Part shown: positions 1-6,092 of the stretch, piece after piece | How positions within the stretch are numbered: the stretch's first letter is position 1 | Layout: the number at the start of each line of letters is the position of its first letter | Origin: Saprospiraceae bacterium | GTDB taxonomy: Bacteria; Bacteroidota; Bacteroidia; Chitinophagales; Saprospiraceae | Direction: 5' to 3' | Length of the DNA stretch: 6,092 nt | NCBI GenBank assembly: GCA_014379665.1 | Contig: JACMLK010000108.1 | Location: forward strand, 1-6,092 | Made by a program: the position numbers and the translations under genes | The notes under the pieces: model-generated | Databases searched by the model: none | The model's input: the letters and a program-made list of their open reading frames with translations, nothing else | What the model was told of the DNA's origin: nothing

Positions 1-163
1 ACATTGAACGAATGCTTATTGTATAAAAATTAAAATTTCTATTAATTAATAGATGCTCAGTATTTATTAAATAGTGGAACCCGTTAAAAATGTAAATAAG
101 CACTAAATAACAATTCATTTTCAACACTATATATATTCACTATTGTTTTATATTATAATGGGT
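1..163. other. AT-rich gene-free stretch at the window edge
   Basis: This stretch has frequent stops in all frames and no open frame of useful length. It is very AT-rich. The only ordered element I see is a 16-bp palindrome at 38-53. It could be the far upstream or downstream flank of a gene outside the window. I see no tRNA, rRNA or mobile-element end in it. Confidence 0.6.
38..53. repeat. perfect 16-bp AT-rich palindrome
   Basis: TCTATTAATTAATAGA reads the same on both strands with no spacer. Such a site could be an operator for a dimeric regulator, but only 4 of the 16 bases are not A or T (two C, two G), and a palindrome of this kind can arise by chance in AT-rich DNA. No gene start lies close enough in the window to assign a target. 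Confidence 0.35.
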
Positions 164-171
164 TAATTTTG
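142..171 (+). promoter_or_regulatory. candidate Bacteroidota-type promoter (-33/-7)
   Basis: TAATTTTG at 164-171 matches the Bacteroidota sigma-ABfr -7 consensus TAnnTTTG exactly. ATTG at 142-145 is a three-of-four match to the -33 TTTG element. The spacer is 18 bases, slightly shorter than the usual 19-21. Transcription would begin near 177 and run into the hairpin-rich region that ends at the 466-493 terminator. In AT-rich DNA such matches are common, so this is weak evidence by itself. It gains weight only from the terminator downstream. Confidence 0.3.
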
Positions 172-176
172 TATTA

Positions 177-498
177 TGCTGTATTACAAAACAAAGTGAT
201 ATTTGTATCATGAAAGTTATCAAAGTCACCTTGACTTTATAACCATCAGCACTGGTTAAAGAATCAGTCAGAAAATTCGGATATGTTTATGGGATTAAAA
301 ACAAGAGATAGGGTTGGTTTCCGGTTATAATATCAGAGATCAACCCAATCTTTAATTAAAAGGTTATTTAAGTTCTTGGTTATATAAATTAGCAAAAAAG
401 AGATTGAGTTGCAGTGGTTGAGATCCACCGTAACGTATGGTTAAAAAGTTCATGGGTTATACTCTAAAATGGTCGCTGGGGGGCGACCATTTTTATTT
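177..498 (+). ncRNA. candidate structured small RNA, unnamed
   Basis: No open reading frame of useful size crosses this stretch, but read as plus-strand RNA it folds into several local hairpins before a strong intrinsic terminator. The hairpins are: 217-242 (11 pairs around the loop CCT, one bulged C); 240-258 (TAACCA with TGGTTA, alternative to the first at its edge); 304-353 (GGGTTG 311-316 with CAACCC 341-346, extended outwards by AGAT/ATCT across an A-A mismatch and inwards by mixed Watson-Crick and G-U pairs); and 408-434 (GTTGC-A-GTGG with CCAC-C-GTAAC, one mismatch, 7-base loop). A promoter-like match lies at 142-171. I do not recognise 6S, tmRNA, SRP or RNase P RNA hallmarks. It could instead be the 3' UTR of a transcript starting outside the window. 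The existence of an RNA gene is inferred; the pairings are seen in the sequence. Confidence 0.35.
466..498 (+). terminator. intrinsic terminator, perfect 11-bp stem
   Basis: AAAATGGTCGC (466-476) pairs perfectly with GCGACCATTTT (483-493) around the 6-base loop TGGGGG, and the plus strand continues with TATTT to give a U-rich tail. The orientation favours ending a plus-strand transcript coming from 177-465. Read on the minus strand, the same stem ends in TTTT followed by AGAG, so it could also act, less well, as the terminator of the dinB-family gene whose stop codon lies 45 bases away. The stem and tail are directly visible; bidirectional use is inferred. Confidence 0.75.
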
Positions 499-538
499 AA
501 CAGAATTTAGTTATTTACCAGCCAGGAGTATTACATTG

Positions 539-1054
539 TTAATCAATAATTTTAGCCAATTCTGATATTCTTGCCAAATGATGGTCGTCATGTTCTGCGA
601 CAAATAAAAATAAATCCATTGTTCGCATAGGAGTTTTTAATCGTGGGTGAAGCGCTGATCTAAAAACCAATTCTTCGTCTATGTGCTCAATTAAACTAAC
701 CGTTTTTTCTCTGACCGTTCTGAATGTGTTAAGTAGTTCGTCAACCTTGCTGTCATTATGATTGGCCATATGGGTCTTCGTGTTTTGCAGGTCGGCAGGA
801 CTCAATTCCAATGCCCCGTTTCTAAGTTCTTCAAGTCTCATACACCATAGTGGTTCAAGGTCAATAAGATGTCCAAGATTTTCCTGAATGGACCATGTAC
901 CATTAATGTTGACTCTTAGTATGGACGGTGTCAAAAACCTGAATTTGTTTTCCATTCTCAATGGAGTATCTGATAATCTTTCAATAATGGAAGGAAAGAT
1001 ATTCTGATTGGTGTCAAAATTGAATTTTCTGTCGAACCATCTGATTTGTTGCAT
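539..1054 (-). CDS. DinB family protein (DinB_2-type, putative metal-binding)
   Basis: This complete 171-residue protein of the DinB/YfiT-like four-helix-bundle family is of usual length (150-180). The family hallmarks are visible: the WSIQENLGHLIDLEPLW segment around residues 54-70, with His62 as first metal ligand, and the C-terminal EHDDHH cluster at 154-159, where His155 and His159 form the H-x3-H pair. The complete histidine triad predicts a bound divalent metal. Relatives include bacillithiol- or mycothiol-dependent transferases, but most members, including this one, have no assigned reaction. There is no signal peptide, so it is probably cytoplasmic. This DinB is unrelated to DNA polymerase IV, which shares the old name. 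The ATG start at 1052-1054 is preceded by an A-rich leader (12 consecutive A on the coding strand) and no clear Shine-Dalgarno, as is normal in Bacteroidota. It lies 160 bases downstream of tamL on the same strand and may have its own promoter, though I could not identify one. Confidence 0.9.
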   Translation of the reverse strand: MQQIRWFDRKFNFDTNQNIFPSIIERLSDTPLRMENKFRFLTPSILRVNINGTWSIQENLGHLIDLEPLWCMRLEELRNGALELSPADLQNTKTHMANHNDSKVDELLNTFRTVREKTVSLIEHIDEELVFRSALHPRLKTPMRTMDLFLFVAEHDDHHLARISELAKIID

Positions 1055-1070
1055 CTTAATATTTTCCGTG

Positions 1071-1111
1071 TTTTTTTTTTTTGTCAGGTAAAGATGGTGA
1101 AAATTTTTTTT
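1071..1111. repeat. two homopolymer T tracts upstream of the dinB-family gene
   Basis: A run of 12 T (1071-1082) and a run of 8 T (1104-1111) lie 17 and 50 bases upstream of the dinB-family start, in its leader or promoter region. On the coding strand these are A tracts. Such runs are prone to replication slippage and to sequencing length errors. A role in expression is possible but not shown. Confidence 0.6.
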
Positions 1112-1130
1112 ACACTCAATTATGCATCTT

Positions 1131-1211
1131 AGCTATTTAGCAAATTAGCAAATCTCACAAATCCAACAACTCAGCAATTCAGCAAATTAGCAATTCCACA
1201 ATTCAGCAATT
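1131..1211. repeat. degenerate tandem array of 7-9-bp AGCAATTC-like units
   Basis: About nine short units follow each other: TTAGCAAAT, TAGCAAATC, TCACAAATC, CAACAACTC, AGCAATTC, AGCAAATT, AGCAATTCC, ACAATTC and AGCAATT. Unit length drifts between 7 and 9, so it is a degenerate low-complexity array, not a strict tandem repeat. It fills the space directly after the tamL stop codon. It has no spacers of CRISPR type and no coding potential. I see no terminator hairpin in it, so what ends the tamB-tamL transcript is not visible. Confidence 0.65.
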
Positions 1212-1214
1212 AAA

Positions 1215-3527
1215 TTAAAACGGATATCCGATGGCAAGGTTTATGACCACAGATTTGTCAGGAGGAGTAGTTGCAAAGGGGACTTCTAATGGGAAAGCAA
1301 AGTCAAACCGTAGCATCAATATGGTAAAATTAAAACGAACACCAAATCCTGCATCTATAGCGAGTTCACGTAAAAATCGGGAATTAAATCGTGCTCCGGG
1401 TCTTTTTGTATCATCATTCATCAACCATACATTTCCGGCATCGGCAAACAATGCGCCTTCAACGATGCTGAAAAGTTTTCTTCTGTATTCGACATTCATC
1501 TCCAGTTTTATATCTCCGGACTGATCTGCCAGAAACAACGCATTAGTATTGCCCGAATTGGAAGCCCTGTAACTTCCGGGACCAACGGTACGGCTCCTGA
1601 ATCCCCGCAAACTGTTATTACCTCCGGCAAAAAACTGTTTTACAAATGGCATCTCCTTGTTGTTGCCATAAGGATACCCTAAACCTACGATTAATCGTGT
1701 GGCCCAATGACTTTGTGAAGATACCTGATGGTAATATCTTACATCCATCTCTGTTTTTACAAATTGGGCAAATTTTGCTCCAAACAGCGTTTTAGTTTCG
1801 TTTGTTTTCCAATTGGCACCTTTTAACAAACCGTACATATTGCCGGCTATATCAAGCAAACCATTAAAGTACAATCCTGTTTGTTTTATACTGCCTGCCA
1901 GTTGGTTGTAGTTAAAATTATAGGTGGACCCCAAAATAAATTGTTGCTCTGTAATTCTGGCTAACGAGGGTATTTTTACAATACTGTCGAGATAAAGCTG
2001 GGTTACATTAAGCGGTTTGACATAATTTACTGCAATCGGGTAAAGTTGGTGTTCCTTTCTTATGTTTTCCTTCCATATGTAACCAGCACTTGTCCTGATG
2101 CTTCTGAGCGTATACAGGGACTGTCTGTTTAACTGTTCATATCCGACCAGTAAGTTGGTCCTTGGTACAAATTCTCCTTTAGTGTTGATTCTGATCAGCG
2201 GTATTACAAAACCCGGAATACTGAGATTAATATCACCTCCTATCCTGTAAGTAGCCGTTTTTGCAAAATTACCATTGATCTGCAATTCTGCTCCCGCAAA
2301 CAGATTAATACCCAACTGCTCAGCACCTCCAAATGTATTGCGGTGCCTCCATCCCAATGTGATTTGTGATCCGATAAGATTATTTGTTTTGGATGTGCCG
2401 GTGAGCTCTGCACGAATCGTTTTTTTAGGTAGTGGTGTCAGATAATAATACGTATTTAACTTTGTCTCACCTTCATCGTACACCATGGCAAATCTGTTTT
2501 TAACAAATTTAAAATTACCAAGGTTGATCAGACGGCTGAGTGTGGCGTTATGGTCCTTCCGACTATAATAGTCTCCTGTCTTAAATTGCATACTTGTTTC
2601 AAAAATGCTGGGTTTAAACAATCCGGCTGAGTCAAAAACATAATATCCCTGATGTTTTACCGCATACCTCATAGAGGTATCCTGGCCAGTCTCCGAAAGA
2701 TGATAATCTGCATAAATAAACACATCATTAATTTTAAATGGCTGTTTAGCTTCGACCGGTGTTTCTCTTTTTATTTTCATATACAAATCAGCGCTATTAT
2801 TTCCTATAGTAGTGTCCGTTTCTATCAACAGGAAATCGTCATGAAAATAATAATAACCCTGTTCTTTAAGTATAGTATTGATACGTATACGTTCGCCCAA
2901 AATCAGATCAAGATTGAAAGGCGCACCCGGATGTAATAGTGTTCCGAACATAGTAGATCTAATGGCATCACCTAAAACAGTAGAATCGGTTGGAAAATAC
3001 ATATTTCTGATTTTGTATTCAGGTCCCGTCTTGATCTCATATCTGACTTTTGCTTTTTTGTTTTCTTTAGTCGTTTCGCTGGTAACAAATACCTGAAAAA
3101 AACCACGGTTTTCAAGATAATTATCCAGCAACTCTTCGGTATTTTTTACATTGACCCGGCTGAATAAAACAGGTTCTTCCCCAAATTTACGACGTATCCA
3201 ACCTCCCAAACCTTTTTCACTTCCCAAATTGTACATCCAGAGTTTGAAGGGCATACCAAGTATTTTTGAATTTGGTTTAGGATTCATTATCTGTTTTATA
3301 TTGCGTTTGATGGCTTTTTTCTGCTTGTTTGACACATCTGTTTGTACTATTTCAACAGAAGAACCTGTGTATAAGGCATCATTTTCAGGGATGTTTTTGG
3401 TGGAACTACAACCGATAAAAAATAAGGCAATCCAAGTCAACCCTATAGAGTTTTTGGATGGGAATATTCCAATCCATTTCAGACCATATCCATTCAGTAT
3501 TAATTTAAACCCTGTTTTAGTTTTCAT
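1215..3527 (-). CDS. tamL: TamL, Omp85-family outer-membrane translocation and assembly module lipoprotein
   Basis: TamL is the Bacteroidota counterpart of TamA, an outer-membrane Omp85 protein that partners TamB. With the ATG at 3527 it has 770 residues. Residues 29-40 form a hydrophobic stretch ending in the lipobox FIGC, so Cys40 should be lipidated after cleavage, unlike TamA or BamA. The conserved segment with LWMYNLG (96-102) and GEEPVLF (116-122) is typical of TamL, and POTRA-like repeats follow. The C-terminal half is a 16-strand-type barrel with LRGF at 640-643, the Omp85 loop-6 (V/L)RGF signature, and a terminal IGYPF ending in Phe as expected for BAM substrates. Start choice: in-frame ATGs also exist at 3533, 3545 and 3581. 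I prefer 3527 because it gives the shortest overlap with tamB (11 bases, against 65 from 3581) and the shortest signal region; even so, the n-region is long. An AAAGGAAAG run just upstream may help initiation. The family call is firm; the exact start is not. Confidence 0.92.
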   Translation of the reverse strand: MKTKTGFKLILNGYGLKWIGIFPSKNSIGLTWIALFFIGCSSTKNIPENDALYTGSSVEIVQTDVSNKQKKAIKRNIKQIMNPKPNSKILGMPFKLWMYNLGSEKGLGGWIRRKFGEEPVLFSRVNVKNTEELLDNYLENRGFFQVFVTSETTKENKKAKVRYEIKTGPEYKIRNMYFPTDSTVLGDAIRSTMFGTLLHPGAPFNLDLILGERIRINTILKEQGYYYFHDDFLLIETDTTIGNNSADLYMKIKRETPVEAKQPFKINDVFIYADYHLSETGQDTSMRYAVKHQGYYVFDSAGLFKPSIFETSMQFKTGDYYSRKDHNATLSRLINLGNFKFVKNRFAMVYDEGETKLNTYYYLTPLPKKTIRAELTGTSKTNNLIGSQITLGWRHRNTFGGAEQLGINLFAGAELQINGNFAKTATYRIGGDINLSIPGFVIPLIRINTKGEFVPRTNLLVGYEQLNRQSLYTLRSIRTSAGYIWKENIRKEHQLYPIAVNYVKPLNVTQLYLDSIVKIPSLARITEQQFILGSTYNFNYNQLAGSIKQTGLYFNGLLDIAGNMYGLLKGANWKTNETKTLFGAKFAQFVKTEMDVRYYHQVSSQSHWATRLIVGLGYPYGNNKEMPFVKQFFAGGNNSLRGFRSRTVGPGSYRASNSGNTNALFLADQSGDIKLEMNVEYRRKLFSIVEGALFADAGNVWLMNDDTKRPGARFNSRFLRELAIDAGFGVRFNFTILMLRFDFAFPLEVPFATTPPDKSVVINLAIGYPF

Positions 3528-5808
3528 CTTCATCTTTCCTTTCATTATTGATGACGGGGCTTTGTTTCTTTTCCGGCTCATTCAATGGTGGGGTTTCCGG
3601 TTTAGATTCAGTTTGGTCTGTTGTTTTTACCCTTCTTCCGGATCTGTTTCTTACCTTTTTTCTAAAAATCTCTTTGAACTTATCGTAATCCACAGCCATT
3701 ACAAATCCAACACCCGTCTCTATAATATACCCCTCGATGATGCCTTCATATTTGTTGCGTCGGTACGCCCTGAGCATGTATCTTCCATCATTTGAAAGCA
3801 GGTATTCGATATTCACATTCGGTGCATTACTCGCACCAAGGTTACCCGATGCACTATTTTGTTGACCACCCTCCAAAACAATATTGGTGCCCAGCGTTAC
3901 ATTCAACCTTTCATTAAATAATTTTTTAGACACACCTACTGCCAGATCGGTTTTATTTTGCATAGTACCCGTTGTATAATCTTCGGATGAAACAATGTCA
4001 AAATTAATGTCTACACCGGAAACCAAATCTTCTGCCAGTTTGTTGAGTTGGGCTGTCAATATTTTGCTCACACTTTGTCTGGCCATAGATTCTGCATTGA
4101 TGCCGCCACCCGCACTTTCAAATGGATTCTGAGAAGTAAACCGGTTTAGAATCAATAAAGCAAACACCTGTTTGTTCAATTCTGACGGTTCTGCATTCAG
4201 TTGTTGCAATCTCATTTCTATCTGCGCTGCAATCTCGCCGCCAATTCTGATTAAACTCTCTTTGGGCAGTTTTATTTCAAATTTCAGTACCGGTTGTAAC
4301 AATGGACCGGTCATACTCAGATGTACCTCAAAAGGTAACTCTTGTCGATACCTAAGATCAGTTTTTGCTTCCACGATCTGATCCTGCACCAGTTCTACTG
4401 CGGAAGTGTTGGCTGTATAAACAGCAGTGATATTTAAATTTCCATCGGTGGGCTCTCCTGACCAGGTTATTTTACTTCCTTTCTGAATATTAAATCGTCT
4501 TTCCAGTAAATTGAATGACATTTCATAAGTTCCTTCGTCCAGTTCATAAGTACCTGTCAGTGTTACTTTACCACTTTTATCAATGCCACCATTGAGTATC
4601 GCTTCACCTTTCAATTTCAAATGGTCGTTATTGCTTTCATCAATAACCAGTGTTAATGAAGCTTTTTTATCAATTTCAATATTTACTGAAACTTCCATTC
4701 CAAAAATGGAAGTACTATTCAAACTGTCCAAAACACTATAAAACAATTCATCATTAACAGGAGCATCTTTATCTACAAATACAACCACTCCGTCTCTGGC
4801 CACCAGACCGGGTTCGGTTTGTGGCAAAACGATGGTAAAATCACTTCCTTCTTTTAATTTTAATCTGCCATCGATCACGGGAGCTTTCTCAGTTCCTGAT
4901 ATTCTCATATCTGTACTAAAAATGATCTTGCCGTAAAACGCCTGATTGTCCGCGCGGGTGCTGTTAAGAGGTTGAAAATTATTAGCTCTTAATCTCAGAT
5001 CAAAAACATAGTTAATATAATTTTTTGTAAAAGCACTGCCATTGATCGTAAATCTGTTGTCTTTGACATCTTTGATCGTGAAACTATTGAATTTGAGACC
5101 TTTATTATCAATAGCCAAAATCTGTCCGTTATCTACCTTAAATACACTATTGAGTTTCGTTATCACCATACTAGTCTGAAAAAATTCAAGATTGCCGTGG
5201 ATGTCAGGTGAAACCATGTTGCCTCCGATAATCACTTTACCACTCAGATGTCCTTTGCTGTCCCGGATATTGCCCAAACTTGCCCCTTGCAGACTGCGCA
5301 TCTGCATGGTCTTTATATCAAGGACAAGATCCATACTACTCTTACCGCCCAACTTCAAAAAGTAATTACCGTTTAAAGAAACATCATTTCCTCGTCCGGT
5401 AAGGGCTATATTTATAGCAAAAACTTTAGCTTTTGTATTGTCAATAATCGCATGGACATCACCAATCGTATCCCCGTTTACCGTTAAATTTTTTATCGAA
5501 AGATCGGTTGTAAAATTAGGTTGAGTAGCCATATCATTAATTATGAAAACTCCGTTCAATGTACCATCAGCCAGTAATGAATCCGTCTGAAAAATTCCGG
5601 TTAATGTAGCCAGTCTAAAATCCTTGAATATTACTTCAACCGGACTATTGGATGATGTGTTTTTACTTTGGACAATCAGATGCTGAAGGTCCTTACTCAG
5701 ATCAAAATTATTTGTCTGCAACACCGTCGGGCTAAACCTGATAAAATTATCCGGATGAATGGTCCACGATTCATAATTCAAAAGGAGATTAGCCGGGTGG
5801 ACGGACAA
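3517..5808 (-). CDS. tamB: TamB, C-terminal part, 5' end cut off at the junction
   Basis: TamB is a periplasm-spanning AsmA-like protein, normally anchored by an N-terminal membrane helix. Its beta-groove is thought to carry lipids or assist protein assembly at the outer membrane with its Omp85 partner. About 763 residues are present, against roughly 1400-1700 in Bacteroidota relatives, so the N-terminal half is missing. Visible features, numbered from 5808: long repetitive beta-rich segments with no catalytic motif; the C-terminal TamB domain (PF04357/DUF490 type), including RYRQELPFEVHLSMTGPLLQ near 483-502; a closing segment near 620-720 with EGYIIETGVGFVMAVDYDKF; and a highly charged, Pro- and Glu-rich tail ending RKDEDEN. 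The open frame runs past 5808 to a stop at 5833-5835. The TTG at 5808 is only the first possible start codon after the junction and should not be taken as a real start. Mark the gene 5'-partial. It overlaps tamL by 11 bases, which indicates one transcript and coupled translation. Confidence 0.92.
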   Translation of the reverse strand: MSVHPANLLLNYESWTIHPDNFIRFSPTVLQTNNFDLSKDLQHLIVQSKNTSSNSPVEVIFKDFRLATLTGIFQTDSLLADGTLNGVFIINDMATQPNFTTDLSIKNLTVNGDTIGDVHAIIDNTKAKVFAINIALTGRGNDVSLNGNYFLKLGGKSSMDLVLDIKTMQMRSLQGASLGNIRDSKGHLSGKVIIGGNMVSPDIHGNLEFFQTSMVITKLNSVFKVDNGQILAIDNKGLKFNSFTIKDVKDNRFTINGSAFTKNYINYVFDLRLRANNFQPLNSTRADNQAFYGKIIFSTDMRISGTEKAPVIDGRLKLKEGSDFTIVLPQTEPGLVARDGVVVFVDKDAPVNDELFYSVLDSLNSTSIFGMEVSVNIEIDKKASLTLVIDESNNDHLKLKGEAILNGGIDKSGKVTLTGTYELDEGTYEMSFNLLERRFNIQKGSKITWSGEPTDGNLNITAVYTANTSAVELVQDQIVEAKTDLRYRQELPFEVHLSMTGPLLQPVLKFEIKLPKESLIRIGGEIAAQIEMRLQQLNAEPSELNKQVFALLILNRFTSQNPFESAGGGINAESMARQSVSKILTAQLNKLAEDLVSGVDINFDIVSSEDYTTGTMQNKTDLAVGVSKKLFNERLNVTLGTNIVLEGGQQNSASGNLGASNAPNVNIEYLLSNDGRYMLRAYRRNKYEGIIEGYIIETGVGFVMAVDYDKFKEIFRKKVRNRSGRRVKTTDQTESKPETPPLNEPEKKQSPVINNERKDEDEN

Positions 5809-5825
5809 TGAAAAACTATTGTCCC
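5790..5825. other. probable chimeric junction between two genomes
   Basis: On the left, tamB is at about 37-42% GC and still homologous in style (NLLLNYESWTIHPDNF). On the right, a plus-strand frame at about 55% GC starts at 5808. tamB loses its N-terminal half here, and the minus frame stops at 5833. The exact breakpoint is blurred because the boundary bases fit both sides. GGACAAT (5803-5809) and ATTGTCC (5818-5824) form an inverted repeat around it. An assembly or amplification chimera is the simplest explanation; an insertion is the alternative. Confidence 0.75.
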
Positions 5826-6092
5826 TGGCTCGTCACACTCGGTCTGCTTACAACCTTGCTGGTCACAGTACCGGCACAGGCTGGTGAGTGGGAGCTCGTC
5901 TATGCCGCTGACAACCTGAGCGTACAACGGCGCGACTATGCAGGATCAGAGTTGGACGAGATTGTGGGAGTTGTCCGCGTAAAAGCGACACTGAATGCGG
6001 TCGTGGCGTTATTGAAAGATGCACAGTTCAATCGCGAATGGGTCTACCGCAGTGGTGGTGCCCAGGTTTTGCAGGACTGGGGCTACAGGCAG
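5808..6092 (+). CDS. exported START-domain protein, N-terminal 95 residues, 3'-partial
   Basis: An open frame of 95 codons runs from ATG at 5808 to the window end. Residues 1-25 are a clear Sec signal peptide: a short Lys-containing start, a leucine-rich core, and an AQA cleavage motif before Gly26. The mature part begins GEWELVYAADNLSVQRRDY and continues with a hydrophobic helix (VVALLKD) and then FNREWVY. This matches the start of the periplasmic START-like (StAR-related lipid-transfer) proteins of Gammaproteobacteria, usually about 200 residues long. START domains bind lipids or other hydrophobic ligands; the ligand here is unknown. Codon and base use (about 55% GC, CTG/GTC/CGC codons) differ sharply from the tamB side. 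There is only a weak GGTGGA site 6 bases before the ATG and no promoter of its own, consistent with a join at or just before its start codon. The call is by eye from a partial domain, so the family is likely but not certain. Confidence 0.7.
   Translation, partial: MKNYCPWLVTLGLLTTLLVTVPAQAGEWELVYAADNLSVQRRDYAGSELDEIVGVVRVKATLNAVVALLKDAQFNREWVYRSGGAQVLQDWGYRQ

Noticed and set aside
286..333. Short plus-strand ATG frame of 15 codons inside the hairpin-rich stretch
   Set aside because: It is too short, has no ribosome-binding site and overlaps the 304-353 stem; more likely chance than a leader peptide.
1131..1211. Possible CRISPR array
   Set aside because: The units are 7-9 bases with no unique spacers and no neighbouring cas genes; it is a low-complexity array.
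1231..1524. Plus-strand open frame of 97 codons within tamL
   Set aside because: It is antisense to the barrel-coding end of tamL with no family resemblance; it is a shadow frame.
2652..3096. Two overlapping plus-strand open frames (94 and 72 codons) within tamL
   Set aside because: Both are antisense to the TamL POTRA-to-barrel region, have no recognisable motif and overlap each other in different frames.
3151..3795. Plus-strand open frame of 214 codons across the tamB-tamL boundary
   Set aside because: It lies antisense to two firmly identified genes, its translation has no recognisable domain and reads like an antisense shadow rich in F, I, L and S, and there is no promoter or ribosome-binding context.
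4172..4381. Plus-strand open frame of 69 codons within tamB
   Set aside because: It is antisense to the conserved TamB C-terminal domain and its composition fits a shadow frame.
5781..5808. AAAGGAGA as ribosome-binding site of the START-domain gene
   Set aside because: It is about 20 bases from the ATG, too far, and is part of the tamB codons for LLLNYE on the other strand.
1215..5808. A new defence or secretion system around tamB-tamL
   Set aside because: Both genes match the known Bacteroidota translocation and assembly module, and the dinB-family neighbour is an ordinary accessory gene; nothing in the window shows a new multi-gene system.

Overview
The window is two unlike pieces of DNA. 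Positions 1 to about 5800 look like a Bacteroidota chromosome: about 40% GC or lower, minus-strand genes without clear Shine-Dalgarno sites, and a tamB-tamL pair of the type found in that phylum (possibly a Saprospiraceae- or Chitinophagaceae-like organism; this rank is a guess). From about 5808 to the end the DNA is about 55% GC and opens a plus-strand gene for an exported START-domain protein of gammaproteobacterial style. The join falls inside tamB, and I read it as most likely a chimeric join (assembly or amplification). A true insertion cannot be excluded from sequence alone.

Layout. Positions 1-538 hold no protein gene. They contain a 16-bp palindrome, a Bacteroidota-type promoter-like match, a run of predicted hairpins and a perfect-stem intrinsic terminator, which together suggest an unnamed structured RNA on the plus strand. 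Positions 539-1054 (minus) encode a complete DinB/DUF664-fold metal-site protein. Positions 1055-1214 are an AT-rich spacer with homopolymer T tracts and a degenerate array of 7-9-bp AGCAATTC-like units. Positions 1215-3527 (minus) encode TamL, an Omp85-superfamily outer-membrane lipoprotein. Positions 3517 to about 5808 (minus) encode the C-terminal half of TamB. Positions 5808-6092 (plus) encode the first 95 residues of the START-domain protein.

How the genes work together. tamB is transcribed first and overlaps tamL by 11 bases, so the two are very probably co-transcribed and translationally coupled. TamB is a long periplasm-spanning AsmA-like protein, and TamL is its outer-membrane Omp85 partner. 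Together they form the Bacteroidota version of the translocation and assembly module, linked to outer-membrane biogenesis and lipid homeostasis. dinB follows on the same strand after a 160-base gap and has no evident functional link. I found no new defence, mobile or biosynthetic system. The points most worth checking are the chimeric junction and the candidate structured RNA.
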